Source: Hyphomicrobiales bacterium (lineage in GTDB: Bacteria > Pseudomonadota > Alphaproteobacteria > Rhizobiales > Beijerinckiaceae). Taken from it: DNA of 5,451 bases. The stretch is taken from the NCBI GenBank assembly GCA_027489835.1, contig JAIXZF010000313.1:1-5451 (forward strand). Reading direction: 5' to 3'. Each line of letters starts with the position of its first letter. The stretch's first letter is position 1. Of the stretch, positions 1 to 5,252 are shown piece by piece. The translations under genes and the position numbers were made by a program. Below the pieces are notes generated by a model. That model saw nothing but the letters and a program-made list of their open reading frames with translations, was not told where the DNA came from and did no database searches.

Positions 1-600
1 ACGCTGCCGGAAGAGGCGCTGGTCGAGCCCGATCTCGCCGGCCGGCCCAAGGTCATCATCGCCGGCTATGGCCGCGTCGGCCAGCTGGTCGGCTCGATGC
101 TGGAGGAGAACCGCGTGCCCTACCTCGCGGTGGACACCGATCCCGCTTCGGTGGCGCAGGGCCGCAAGGCGGGGCGCCCCGTCTATTACGGCGATGCCTC
201 GCGGCCGGAGTTCCTCCACCGCTGCGGCATTGCCGACGTCTCGGCGGTGGTGGTGACGATGGACAACCGCGTCGCGGTCGAGGCCGTGGCGCGCACGGTG
301 CGCGCGCTGCGCAGCGACGTCATCATCGTCGCCCGCGCCCGCGACCGCGCCCATGCCCGCCAGCTCTACGAGCGCGGCGTGACCGAAGCCGTGCCGGAAG
401 CCTTCGAGGCCAGCCTGCATTTGGCCGAGGCGACGCTGATCGGGGCCGGCATCCCGCTCGGCATCGCTATTGCCTCTGTGCATGAGCGGCGCGACCAGTT
501 CCGCGCCGAGTTCCAGACCATCGATCGCGGCGAGGCGCGCACCTCGGTCGCCAAGCTGAGGGCGCGGCGCACTGCCGGCGAGAAGAACCCGAGCAGCTGA
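1..600 (+). CDS. KefB/KefC-type monovalent cation:proton antiporter, C-terminal part (partial, 5' end outside window)
   Basis: The reading frame is open from base 1, so only the last 199 residues are present. They form the cytoplasmic regulatory part of a CPA2-family K+(Na+)/H+ antiporter. Residues about 17-130 are a TrkA-N/RCK_N Rossmann domain: a beta strand runs into the dinucleotide-binding loop AGYGRVGQ (residues 21-28, GxGxxG), an acidic residue ends strand two (D45 in AVDTD), and YYGDAS follows, as in KefC. The stretch IVARARDRAHARQLYERGV and the following EAFEASLHLAEATL also closely follow the KefC pattern. The membrane-embedded exchanger domain lies upstream of the window. In the family this domain binds NAD(H) or glutathione adducts and gates ion efflux, but whether this protein is glutathione-gated cannot be told from the fragment. 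The basic, disordered tail (about 180-199) is not conserved. The stop codon is part of the ribosome-binding region of the next gene, which suggests co-transcription. Family assignment is firm; KefB versus KefC versus another CPA2 member is not resolved. Confidence 0.9.
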   Translation, partial: TLPEEALVEPDLAGRPKVIIAGYGRVGQLVGSMLEENRVPYLAVDTDPASVAQGRKAGRPVYYGDASRPEFLHRCGIADVSAVVVTMDNRVAVEAVARTVRALRSDVIIVARARDRAHARQLYERGVTEAVPEAFEASLHLAEATLIGAGIPLGIAIASVHERRDQFRAEFQTIDRGEARTSVAKLRARRTAGEKNPSS

Positions 601-609
601 GGCCGCATC

Positions 610-1233
610 GTGGACCTGGCCTTCGCCATTCTGCCGGCCTTCCTCATCGCCGCCACGCTGGTCGAGCTGACGCCGGGCCCGAACATGGCCTATCTCGCCC
701 ATGTCGCTCTGGATCGCGGCCGGCTGGCCGGCCTCGCCGCCGTCGCGGGGGTCGCGCTGGGACTGTCCGTCATTGGGGCGCTCGCGGCGCTGGGTGTGGG
801 AGCTATGATCGAGGCGACGCCCTGGCTTTACCAGACCCTGCGCTGGGCCGGGGCGGCCTATCTGTTCTGGCTGGCCTGGGAAGCATGGGCACAGGCCGAT
901 GAGCGCTCGGAGTTCGCTGACGCGCGGGATGGCTGGATGCTGTTCAGACGCGGGCTGATGGCGAACCTGCTCAACCCGAAGGCCGCGGTCTTTTACGTCG
1001 CCATGCTTCCGCAATTCCTCAAGCCCGAGCTGGGCGGCGTCGGCGCGCAGCTCGCGATCCTGACCTCGTCCTATGTCGTCGTCGCCACCATCATCCACGC
1101 GGCCGTGGTGCTTCTGGCCGATGGAGCGCGCCGCGCGCTGCTGGATGAAGCGCGCATGCGCCGGGTGCGCCGCGTGCTGGCCCTGTCGCTGGCGGCGGTC
1201 GCAATCTGGTTTCTGATCGGCACCGCGCGCTGA
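610..1233 (+). CDS. LysE/RhtB-family amino-acid exporter
   Basis: This is a 207-residue inner-membrane protein of the usual LysE/RhtB length (about 205-210). Family hallmarks are the N-terminal helix followed by ELTPGPNMAYL (residues 19-29), AAYLFWLAWEAW after the third helix (82-93), and LNPKAAVFYVAMLPQF (121-136). About six hydrophobic segments are visible, near residues 4-20, 40-65, 72-92, 123-136, 147-172 and 188-204. Family members export amino acids or related small metabolites using the proton-motive force; the substrate cannot be predicted from sequence. The start is GTG at 610. A TGAGG ribosome-binding sequence at 598-602 sits 7 bases upstream and overlaps the stop codon of the preceding antiporter gene. 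No earlier start is available and the next Met would remove the TPGPN motif. Tight spacing to the gene upstream suggests an operon, though the functions are not obviously linked. Confidence 0.93.
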   Translation: MDLAFAILPAFLIAATLVELTPGPNMAYLAHVALDRGRLAGLAAVAGVALGLSVIGALAALGVGAMIEATPWLYQTLRWAGAAYLFWLAWEAWAQADERSEFADARDGWMLFRRGLMANLLNPKAAVFYVAMLPQFLKPELGGVGAQLAILTSSYVVVATIIHAAVVLLADGARRALLDEARMRRVRRVLALSLAAVAIWFLIGTAR

Positions 1234-1271
1234 GGCGTGACAAGCAGCGCGCCGATGCCTAGCTTCGGGAC

Positions 1272-2447
1272 ATGTTCCTCGATCTCTTCACCGAGCTGCG
1301 CGCGGCGAAGGTGCCCGTTACCTTGCGCGAGCTGCTGACGCTTCTGGAAGGCGTCGAGGCCGACCTGGCCGGCTACCGCGTCGAGGACTTCTATTACCTG
1401 GCCCGCGCCTGCCTCGTGAAGGACGAGCGGCACCTCGACCGTTTCGATCAGGTCTTCGCCCATGTCTTCAAGGGCGTGGAGACGCTGGGCCAGGGGCTGG
1501 AGGCGGCCGCGATTCCCGAGGATTGGCTTCGCAAGCTGGCCGAGAAGACGCTGTCCGAGGAAGAGAAGGCCCAGATCGAGGCGCTCGGCTGGGACAAGCT
1601 GTTCGAGACGCTGCGCCAGCGCCTCGAGGAGCAGAAGGGCCGGCATCAGGGCGGCTCGAAATGGATCGGCACCGCCGGCACCTCACCCTACGGCGCATAT
1701 GGCTACAACCCCGAAGGCGTCCGCATCGGCCAGGACGGCAACCGCAACTTCCGGGCGGTGAAGGTCTGGGACAAGCGCGAGTTCAAGGATTTCGACGATA
1801 CGCGCGAGCTTGGCGTGCGCAACATGCGCCTTGCCCTGCGCAAGCTGCGGAAGTTCGCCCGCACCGGAGCGGCCGAGGAACTCGATCTCGACGACACCAT
1901 CCGCTCCACCGCCGAGCATGGCTATCTCGACGTGAAGCTGAGGCCAGAGCGGCGCAACGCCATGAAGGTGCTTCTCTTCCTCGATGTCGGCGGCTCGATG
2001 GACTGGCATGTGGAGCAGGCCGAAGAGCTGTTCTCGGCCGCGCGCGCCGAGTTCAAGCATTTCGAGCACTTCTACTTCCATAACTGCCCTTATGAGCGCG
2101 TCTGGCGCGAGAACCGCCGGCGCCATGACCAGACGATCCCGACCTGGGACATCCTGCGCACCTTTCCGGCCGATTACCGCTGCGTCTTCGTCGGCGACGC
2201 CGCGATGAGCCCTTACGAGATCGTCCAGCCCGGCGGCTCGGTGGAGCACTGGAACGAGGAGGCGGGCGAGGTCTGGATGACGCGCCTCGTCGAGCGCTTC
2301 CCCAAATCGGTCTGGCTCAACCCGGTGCCGTCCGTGCGCTGGTCCTACACCCATTCCACCGGGATGATCGGCAAGATCATGGGCGGGCGCATGTTCCCGC
2401 TCAACCTCGAAGGCCTCGACCGCGCCATCAAGGCCTTGTCGCGCTGA
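1272..2447 (+). CDS. CoxE-like VWA-domain protein (COG3825 type)
   Basis: This is a 391-residue soluble protein with no signal peptide or membrane segment. The N-terminal half (1-125) is helical and charged. It is followed by SKWIGTAGTSPYGAYGYNPEG (about 129-149), a block I associate with the COG3825/CoxE-like family. The von Willebrand A fold occupies about 230-390: MKVLLFLDVGGSMD (231-244) holds the MIDAS loop, with D238 and S242 but Gly instead of the first Ser (DxGxS rather than DxSxS). FVGDAAMSPYE (306-316) supplies a second acidic position, and THSTGMIGKIMGGRMFPLNLEGLDRAI closes the domain. Relatives commonly act with a MoxR-type AAA+ ATPase as a chaperone or metal-insertion pair, as with CoxD/CoxE; that partner is not seen here and must lie elsewhere or be absent. 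The ATG at 1272 begins a conserved-looking N-terminus, but no good ribosome-binding site precedes it. The 3' end overlaps the convergent doxX-like gene by 20 bases. Family call is firm, function unknown. Confidence 0.9.
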   Translation: MFLDLFTELRAAKVPVTLRELLTLLEGVEADLAGYRVEDFYYLARACLVKDERHLDRFDQVFAHVFKGVETLGQGLEAAAIPEDWLRKLAEKTLSEEEKAQIEALGWDKLFETLRQRLEEQKGRHQGGSKWIGTAGTSPYGAYGYNPEGVRIGQDGNRNFRAVKVWDKREFKDFDDTRELGVRNMRLALRKLRKFARTGAAEELDLDDTIRSTAEHGYLDVKLRPERRNAMKVLLFLDVGGSMDWHVEQAEELFSAARAEFKHFEHFYFHNCPYERVWRENRRRHDQTIPTWDILRTFPADYRCVFVGDAAMSPYEIVQPGGSVEHWNEEAGEVWMTRLVERFPKSVWLNPVPSVRWSYTHSTGMIGKIMGGRMFPLNLEGLDRAIKALSR

Positions 2448-2856
2448 ACCAGCCGCCGGCCCGCAGCGCCGCCAGCATCAGCACGGGCTGCAGCGCCAGC
2501 CGGGGCGCGTGGTACCACCAGCCCGTCGGCACGCCCGCGATGTCGATGCCGGCGAAGGCGTGACGGAAGTTCGCGGGCCAGACCGCGAGCGCGTAGAGCG
2601 CCAGCGCGGCGCCGGCAAAGCGCCGGGTTCGCCGCCCCAGCAGCAACGCAGCGCCCCCGATTTCGACAAGCCCCGTCACCAGCACGATCGCCGCAGGCCA
2701 GGGCAGCATCTCCGGAACGATGCGGATGAACGGCTCAGGGCGCACGAGATGCAGGATGCCCGCGACGCCGTAGAACAGCGCGAGCGCCAGCCTGAGCGGC
2801 CAGTCGGAAGCCGGCCGGCGCCGCGTCGGCCAAGGCGGGTCGAGGGGCTTGAACAT
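2428..2856 (-). CDS. DoxX-like small membrane protein
   Basis: This is a 142-residue protein with four predicted membrane helices (about 20-37, 53-74, 79-95 and 117-133). The DoxX/COG4270-like signature is visible: GVAGILHLVRPEPFIRIVPEMLPWP (30-54), then VTGLVEIGGAALLLGRRTRR (60-79) and ANFRHAF (95-101). The family is poorly characterised; named members are the DoxD/DoxA thiosulfate:quinone oxidoreductase subunits, but most short relatives have no known reaction, so no activity is assigned. The frame extends to a GTG at 2898, but I choose the ATG at 2856 because GGAGA (2863-2867) lies 6 bases upstream and the extra 14 residues are Pro/Arg-rich and unlike the family. The gene lies 85 bases downstream of the alpha/beta-hydrolase gene on the same strand and may be co-transcribed with it. 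Its stop codon lies inside the 3' end of the convergent VWA gene. Confidence 0.85.
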   Translation of the reverse strand: MFKPLDPPWPTRRRPASDWPLRLALALFYGVAGILHLVRPEPFIRIVPEMLPWPAAIVLVTGLVEIGGAALLLGRRTRRFAGAALALYALAVWPANFRHAFAGIDIAGVPTGWWYHAPRLALQPVLMLAALRAGGWFSATRP

Positions 2857-2862
2857 GCGCGG

Positions 2863-2867
2863 TCTCC
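2863..2867 (-). promoter_or_regulatory. Ribosome-binding site of the doxX-like gene
   Basis: On the minus strand GGAGA lies 6 bases before the ATG at 2856. It is what fixes that start in preference to the upstream in-frame GTG at 2898. Three of its five bases also belong to the downstream arm of the inverted repeat at 2865-2927. Confidence 0.65.
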
Positions 2868-2927
2868 GAGGCGCAGCCGGCCGTAGGCTGGGCGACACGT
2901 GGGCTACGCCGCGCAGGGCGCCTCGGA
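2865..2927 (-). promoter_or_regulatory. Long-loop inverted repeat in the hydrolase-doxX spacer, overlapping the doxX RBS
   Basis: TCCGAGGCGC (2865-2874) and GCGCCTCGGA (2918-2927) are perfect 10-bp inverted copies separated by 43 bases. In the minus-strand transcript the arms could pair into a GC-rich stem ending within the GGAGA ribosome-binding sequence of the doxX-like gene. The loop is itself GC-rich and may fold further. There is no T-run after the stem, so an intrinsic terminator is unlikely. A role as an RNA stem limiting doxX translation, or as a processing or stability element between the two genes, is possible. Chance is also possible in DNA this GC-rich. The repeat is directly visible; the function is a guess. 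Confidence 0.4.
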
Positions 2928-2941
2928 TGCGCCCGCTCCTG

Positions 2942-3895
2942 TCAGCGCCCGGCCTCGGCCATACTGCGCCCGGCGCGGGCCGGCTCCGCCCCCGCGCCGT
3001 CAGCGGCGAGATGGCGGCCGAGGAAGGCGGCGACGTCCTGCGCGAGGGGCTTTCGGCTGTGGCGCGTCAGCAGCGGCAGGCCGAGGATCATGTCGACATG
3101 GTCGAGCCCCGGATAGCGCTTGAGCTCGACCTCGGCCCCCTTGGCTTTCAGCCGCGCCTCGAGCGAATAGCTGTTGGCTGGCACGACCGTCTCGTCATCG
3201 AGGCCGACAGCGAGCAGGGTGGCCGGCGCGTTGGACCGGACGAAGTTAACAGGTTGCGTCTGCTCGAGGTCGGCAAAGTGCCCGAAGGTCGCGACCCCGA
3301 CTGGCAACGCCAGCGGCTTGAAGTCGTATGGGCCCGCAAGCCCCACGAAGGCCCGGACGATGGCCGGGTCGACCCGCTCCTGCGTGAGGAAGCGGGCGTC
3401 GAGGGCGAGCATCGCGGCGTTGTAGGCGCCCGCCGAGTGCCCGACCAGCGCGAGCCGCCGCGGATCGCCGCCATGGCGCGCGATGTTGCGGGCGGTCCAG
3501 GCCACGGCCTTGGCCCCGTCCTCGAGGAATTCGGGGAAGACCACGGCCGGGGCGAGCCCGTAATCGGGCACCACGGTCACATAGCCCATTGCCGCTAAAG
3601 CACGGCCGGCGAAGGCGTAGTCCTCCCGCCGCCCGCTGTTCCACGAGCCGCCATAGAAGAACACGATGACGGGGGCGCCGGAGACGGGTCCGGTCGGCGC
3701 GTAGATGTCGAGCCGGTGCCGGGCCTTCTCGCCGAACGGCACGTTCCGCGCGATGGCGCGGCTGCCGGGATCTCCGCTCGCCACCACGTTGTAGGCGCCG
3801 ATGGGGGTGCAGGCCGAAGCCGCGAGGGCGAGCAGCGCACGCGCGGCGCGCAGCGGGCGAAGCGTCCGGACGGGCGGGCTGTTGGAGATGGACAC
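2942..3895 (-). CDS. Alpha/beta-hydrolase (carboxylesterase-like), probably exported
   Basis: The protein is 317 residues. A basic start (R10-R19) and a hydrophobic run (about 20-28) end at C29, forming a signal peptide with a weak lipobox (ASAC, lacking the usual Leu at -3). The mature part is therefore probably periplasmic, perhaps membrane-anchored. The hydrolase fold follows: PVIVFFYGGSWNSG (75-88) is the oxyanion-hole region, with YGG in place of the HGG of hormone-sensitive-lipase types. VPDYGLAP is at 109-116, and GHSAGAYNAA (152-161) holds the nucleophile S154. D233 or D234 in GLDDETVVP and H266 in PGLDHVDMI complete the triad. The substrate is unknown; small esters are likely for this family. 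The C-terminal 20 residues are Ala/Gly/Arg-rich and probably disordered. The start is a GTG at 3895 with AAAGG (3905-3909) 9 bases upstream; an upstream ATG is out of frame. It is followed on the same strand by the doxX-like gene and is divergent from the gene at 4054. Confidence 0.9.
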   Translation of the reverse strand: MSISNSPPVRTLRPLRAARALLALAASACTPIGAYNVVASGDPGSRAIARNVPFGEKARHRLDIYAPTGPVSGAPVIVFFYGGSWNSGRREDYAFAGRALAAMGYVTVVPDYGLAPAVVFPEFLEDGAKAVAWTARNIARHGGDPRRLALVGHSAGAYNAAMLALDARFLTQERVDPAIVRAFVGLAGPYDFKPLALPVGVATFGHFADLEQTQPVNFVRSNAPATLLAVGLDDETVVPANSYSLEARLKAKGAEVELKRYPGLDHVDMILGLPLLTRHSRKPLAQDVAAFLGRHLAADGAGAEPARAGRSMAEAGR

Positions 3896-4053
3896 TGCGG
3901 GTCGCCTTTCTGCCCGGCATGTGCGGGCTCTGCCTGCGCGAAGCCCTCATCCCCCAATCGCCGTCCGGAAACGTGATCCCGCGCCGAAGGTTCCGGCGCT
4001 TGCCCGGCACGTCGCCGTTGCGCCCGCGCCCGATCGCGCCTACAGCGGCGGCC
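3896..4053. other. Divergent intergenic region between the hydrolase gene and the PH-like/two-helix gene
   Basis: This 158-base gap must hold the start signals for both flanking genes. On the plus strand TTGCGC (4018-4023), a 17-base spacer and TACAGC (4041-4046) resemble a sigma-70-type promoter. The -10-like element ends only 7 bases before the ATG at 4054, so transcription would begin at or next to the start codon. No convincing minus-strand promoter was seen. CCGGAA (3965-3970) and TTCCGG (3991-3996) form a short inverted repeat of unknown significance. Confidence 0.35.
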
Positions 4054-4677
4054 ATGTCGCTGTTCAAGGCCCTGCCCGAAACCCCGGACGATCCCGAGAT
4101 CCCGACCTACCGGCAGCGCCCGAAGCCGATCGGCTTCGACCTCGCCTACCGCCTCGAAGGGGACGAGCTGGTGATCGACTCGACCCGGAAGATCGACCGG
4201 GTGAAGCTCGCCGCGGTCGAGCAGGTCCGCTTCACCTTCAAGCCGGGCAATGTGGCCTCGACCGGCTACGTCACGGAGCTCAGGCTGAAGGACGGCAAGA
4301 CGATCACCTTCGGCGACACGTCTTGGCGCTCGCTCGTCGAGGTCGAGCGCGGCGGCCCGCGCTACGTCGCCTTCGTCACCGCGGTGGCAACCGCGATCGC
4401 ACGGCTCAACCCCGAGGCGCGTTTCCTCGCCGGCAAGCCCCCGGTGACCTGGGGACTGTTCGCGGCCGTGGCGGGCATCTCGGTCGCGATGATGGCGTTC
4501 TTCGCCTTCCGCGCCTGGGCGCAGGGTTATTCGGGCGCGATGTGGATCGGGGTGCTGCTCGGGGTCATCGCCCTGTGGCAGATGGTGCCCATGGTGATGC
4601 TCAACCGGCCAATCCGGCTGCGGCCGGGCGAGGTCCCCCAGCATCTCATGCCGAAGCCGCCAGCGCCCACCGCCTGA
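4054..4677 (+). CDS. Uncharacterised membrane protein: soluble N-terminal domain plus two C-terminal helices
   Basis: This 207-residue protein is one I do not recognise as a named family. Residues 1-25 are polar and Pro-rich. Residues about 26-118 form a soluble domain with alternating strands (FDLAYRLEGDELVIDS, VEQVRFTFKP, YVTELRLKDGKTITFGDTSW) ending in an amphipathic helix (RYVAFVTAVATAIARL). That layout is reminiscent of bacterial PH-like domains, though this is an impression of the pattern rather than a match. Two hydrophobic helices follow (131-151 and 162-183), then a polar tail (RPIRLRPGEVPQHLMPK). With two helices, both ends should lie on the same side, probably the cytoplasm. The frame is open upstream to an ATG at 3919, but the extra 45 residues are Arg/Pro-rich and the natural start is the ATG at 4054; neither has a clear ribosome-binding site. 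The gene stands alone, divergent from the hydrolase gene, and ends in a hairpin that overlaps its stop codon. The same region on the minus strand is also open but shows no protein-like pattern. Confidence 0.75.
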   Translation: MSLFKALPETPDDPEIPTYRQRPKPIGFDLAYRLEGDELVIDSTRKIDRVKLAAVEQVRFTFKPGNVASTGYVTELRLKDGKTITFGDTSWRSLVEVERGGPRYVAFVTAVATAIARLNPEARFLAGKPPVTWGLFAAVAGISVAMMAFFAFRAWAQGYSGAMWIGVLLGVIALWQMVPMVMLNRPIRLRPGEVPQHLMPKPPAPTA

Positions 4678-4703
4678 ATCGGCGCGTGAGGCGCCGGATT
4701 CAG
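4674..4703 (+). terminator. Hairpin overlapping the stop codon of the 4054-4677 gene, terminator-like
   Basis: CTGAATC (4674-4680) pairs with GATTCAG (4697-4703), and GGCGC (4681-4685) pairs with GCGCC (4691-4695). The single G at 4696 is bulged out and GTGAG is the loop: 12 base pairs in all. The stop codon TGA is inside the 5' arm. No T-run follows on either strand, so this would be a non-canonical terminator or an mRNA 3'-end stabilising stem. The gene downstream is convergent, so a stem here could serve both transcripts. Confidence 0.5.
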
Positions 4704-4769
4704 GATCTCAGCGCCATCCTCCAAGCGCTTGGGGCGACTCGTGATTTGCCTGCTTCAGCGGCTTGAATC
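4676..4769. promoter_or_regulatory. Cluster of four GANTC (CcrM-type methylation) sites
   Basis: GAATC (4676-4680), GATTC (4697-4701), GACTC (4736-4740) and GAATC (4765-4769) all match GANTC, the target of the alphaproteobacterial cell-cycle methyltransferase CcrM. By eye I found only two other GANTC sites in the whole window (1511 and 4177), so the clustering is marked. Some of these bases are there because they belong to hairpin arms. Any role in methylation-sensitive control is inference, since both flanking genes end, rather than start, here. Confidence 0.4.
4721..4732. repeat. 12-bp perfect palindrome
   Basis: CCAAGCGCTTGG reads the same on both strands. It sits between the two hairpins of this gap. 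It could be a dimeric-protein binding site or part of a larger intergenic repeat unit; with genes ending on both sides, an ordinary operator role is not obvious. Confidence 0.35.
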
Positions 4770-4773
4770 ACGA
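4739..4773 (-). terminator. Hairpin just after the universal stress gene stop, terminator-like
   Basis: TCGTGATT (4739-4746) and AATCACGA (4766-4773) are perfect 8-bp inverted copies. Inside them GCC (4748-4750) and GGC (4760-4762) can extend the stem after a small internal loop. The structure begins two bases after the stop codon of the minus-strand stress gene, as expected for a 3'-end stem. No T-run follows on the minus strand, so intrinsic termination would be atypical. Confidence 0.5.
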
Positions 4774-4775
4774 TA

Positions 4776-5198
4776 TCAGCGCACCACCAGCACCGAACAC
4801 ACCGCGTGGCGCACGATCGTCTTTGCGTTCGATCCCAGAAGGTAGGTCGCCATGCTGGGCCTGTGCGATCCGACCACGATCAGGTCGGCCTTGCAGGCCT
4901 TGGCCTCCTCGAGCACCTCGCCATAGATCGAGCCGAGGCGGACGACCGACGTGACCTTGCCTGCCGGCAGCGCGATCGATCCGGCGAGCGCCGCCAGCTC
5001 TTTCTCGGCGTCGGCCTTGGCGGTCACGTCGAAATCGGCCGGCACGTATTCCATGTAGGTGACAGGCAGCAGCGAGCGCACCGTCACGAGGCGCAGGGTG
5101 CCGCCGGAGGCCGACGCCAGCTCGACGGCCGCATCGATGGCGGGGCGGGCCACGTCGACATCGGCGAGGTCGATCGGGACGAGGATCGTCTTGTACAT
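4776..5198 (-). CDS. Universal stress protein, UspF/UspG-like
   Basis: This is a single-domain UspA-fold protein of 140 residues, close to the 142-144 of E. coli UspF and UspG. The opening MYKTILVPIDLAD (1-13) contains the nucleotide-contacting D10. The C-terminal block DLIVVGSHRPSMATYLLGSNAKTIVRHAVCSVLVV (105-139) is the ATP-binding loop and closely resembles the UspF block with SHRP and LLGSNA. In the classic G-2x-G-9x-G(S/T) motif the second Gly is replaced by Arg113, as in UspF itself, so this is a subfamily trait rather than damage. Family members bind ATP and help survival under starvation, oxygen limitation or other stress; the molecular target is unknown. The start is the ATG at 5198, with GGAG 8 bases upstream; the frame continues upstream to 5309 but that part is Arg-rich and overlaps the lysR-like gene. 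An FNR/FixK-like box centred 61 bases before the ATG suggests control by oxygen. Confidence 0.93.
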   Translation of the reverse strand: MYKTILVPIDLADVDVARPAIDAAVELASASGGTLRLVTVRSLLPVTYMEYVPADFDVTAKADAEKELAALAGSIALPAGKVTSVVRLGSIYGEVLEEAKACKADLIVVGSHRPSMATYLLGSNAKTIVRHAVCSVLVVR

Positions 5199-5206
5199 CG
5201 GCAGGG

Positions 5207-5210
5207 CTCC
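5207..5210 (-). promoter_or_regulatory. Ribosome-binding site of the universal stress gene
   Basis: GGAG on the minus strand ends 8 bases before the ATG at 5198. It supports that start over in-frame upstream alternatives reaching back to 5309. Confidence 0.6.
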
Positions 5211-5252
5211 GGTTGATCGTCCGGCACTGTGCACCCGCTTGCGGCGCCGTCC

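Larger units (their letters stand above)
4697..4782. repeat. Imperfect 18-base direct repeat (4697-4714 and 4765-4782)
   Basis: GATTCAGGATCTCAGCGC and GAATCACGATATCAGCGC agree at 15 of 18 positions and start 68 bases apart. The second copy includes the stop codon and last codon of the universal stress gene, read on the minus strand. Each copy contributes one arm to a neighbouring hairpin. This could be a remnant of a small duplication or two units of an intergenic repeat element; chance is not excluded. Confidence 0.4.

Noticed and set aside
1071..1646. 191-codon minus-strand open frame spanning the LysE-VWA junction
   Set aside because: It is antisense to two recognisable genes and has a low-complexity tail rich in Arg, Ser and Ala.
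1683..2354. 223-codon minus-strand open frame opposite the VWA gene
   Set aside because: The plus strand has a recognisable VWA protein; the antisense frame is a compositional mirror with no motif.
2849..3598. 249-codon open frame on the plus strand opposite the alpha/beta-hydrolase gene
   Set aside because: It is Arg/Gly/Glu-rich with no family pattern, while the minus strand encodes a hydrolase with all catalytic motifs. It is a GC-driven antisense shadow.
3965..3996. CCGGAA/TTCCGG inverted repeat in the divergent gap as an operator
   Set aside because: It has only 6-bp arms with a 20-base spacer, easily expected by chance in GC-rich DNA, and no regulator gene lies next to it.
3919..4053. 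N-terminal extension of the two-helix membrane protein to an ATG at 3919
   Set aside because: The added 45 residues are Arg/Pro-rich, have no ribosome-binding site, and would cover the divergent promoter region. The start at 4054 looks more natural, though it is not proven.
3595..4644. 349-codon open frame on the minus strand across the divergent gap and the 4054-4677 gene
   Set aside because: It crosses from the hydrolase N-terminus in a wrong frame into the antisense of the membrane protein, is His/Arg/Pro-rich, and shows no domain.
3801..4766. 321-codon open frame on the plus strand in another frame
   Set aside because: It overlaps the hydrolase 5' end and the membrane protein and is highly Arg/Ala/Pro-rich; it lacks the alternating strand and helix pattern of the chosen frame.
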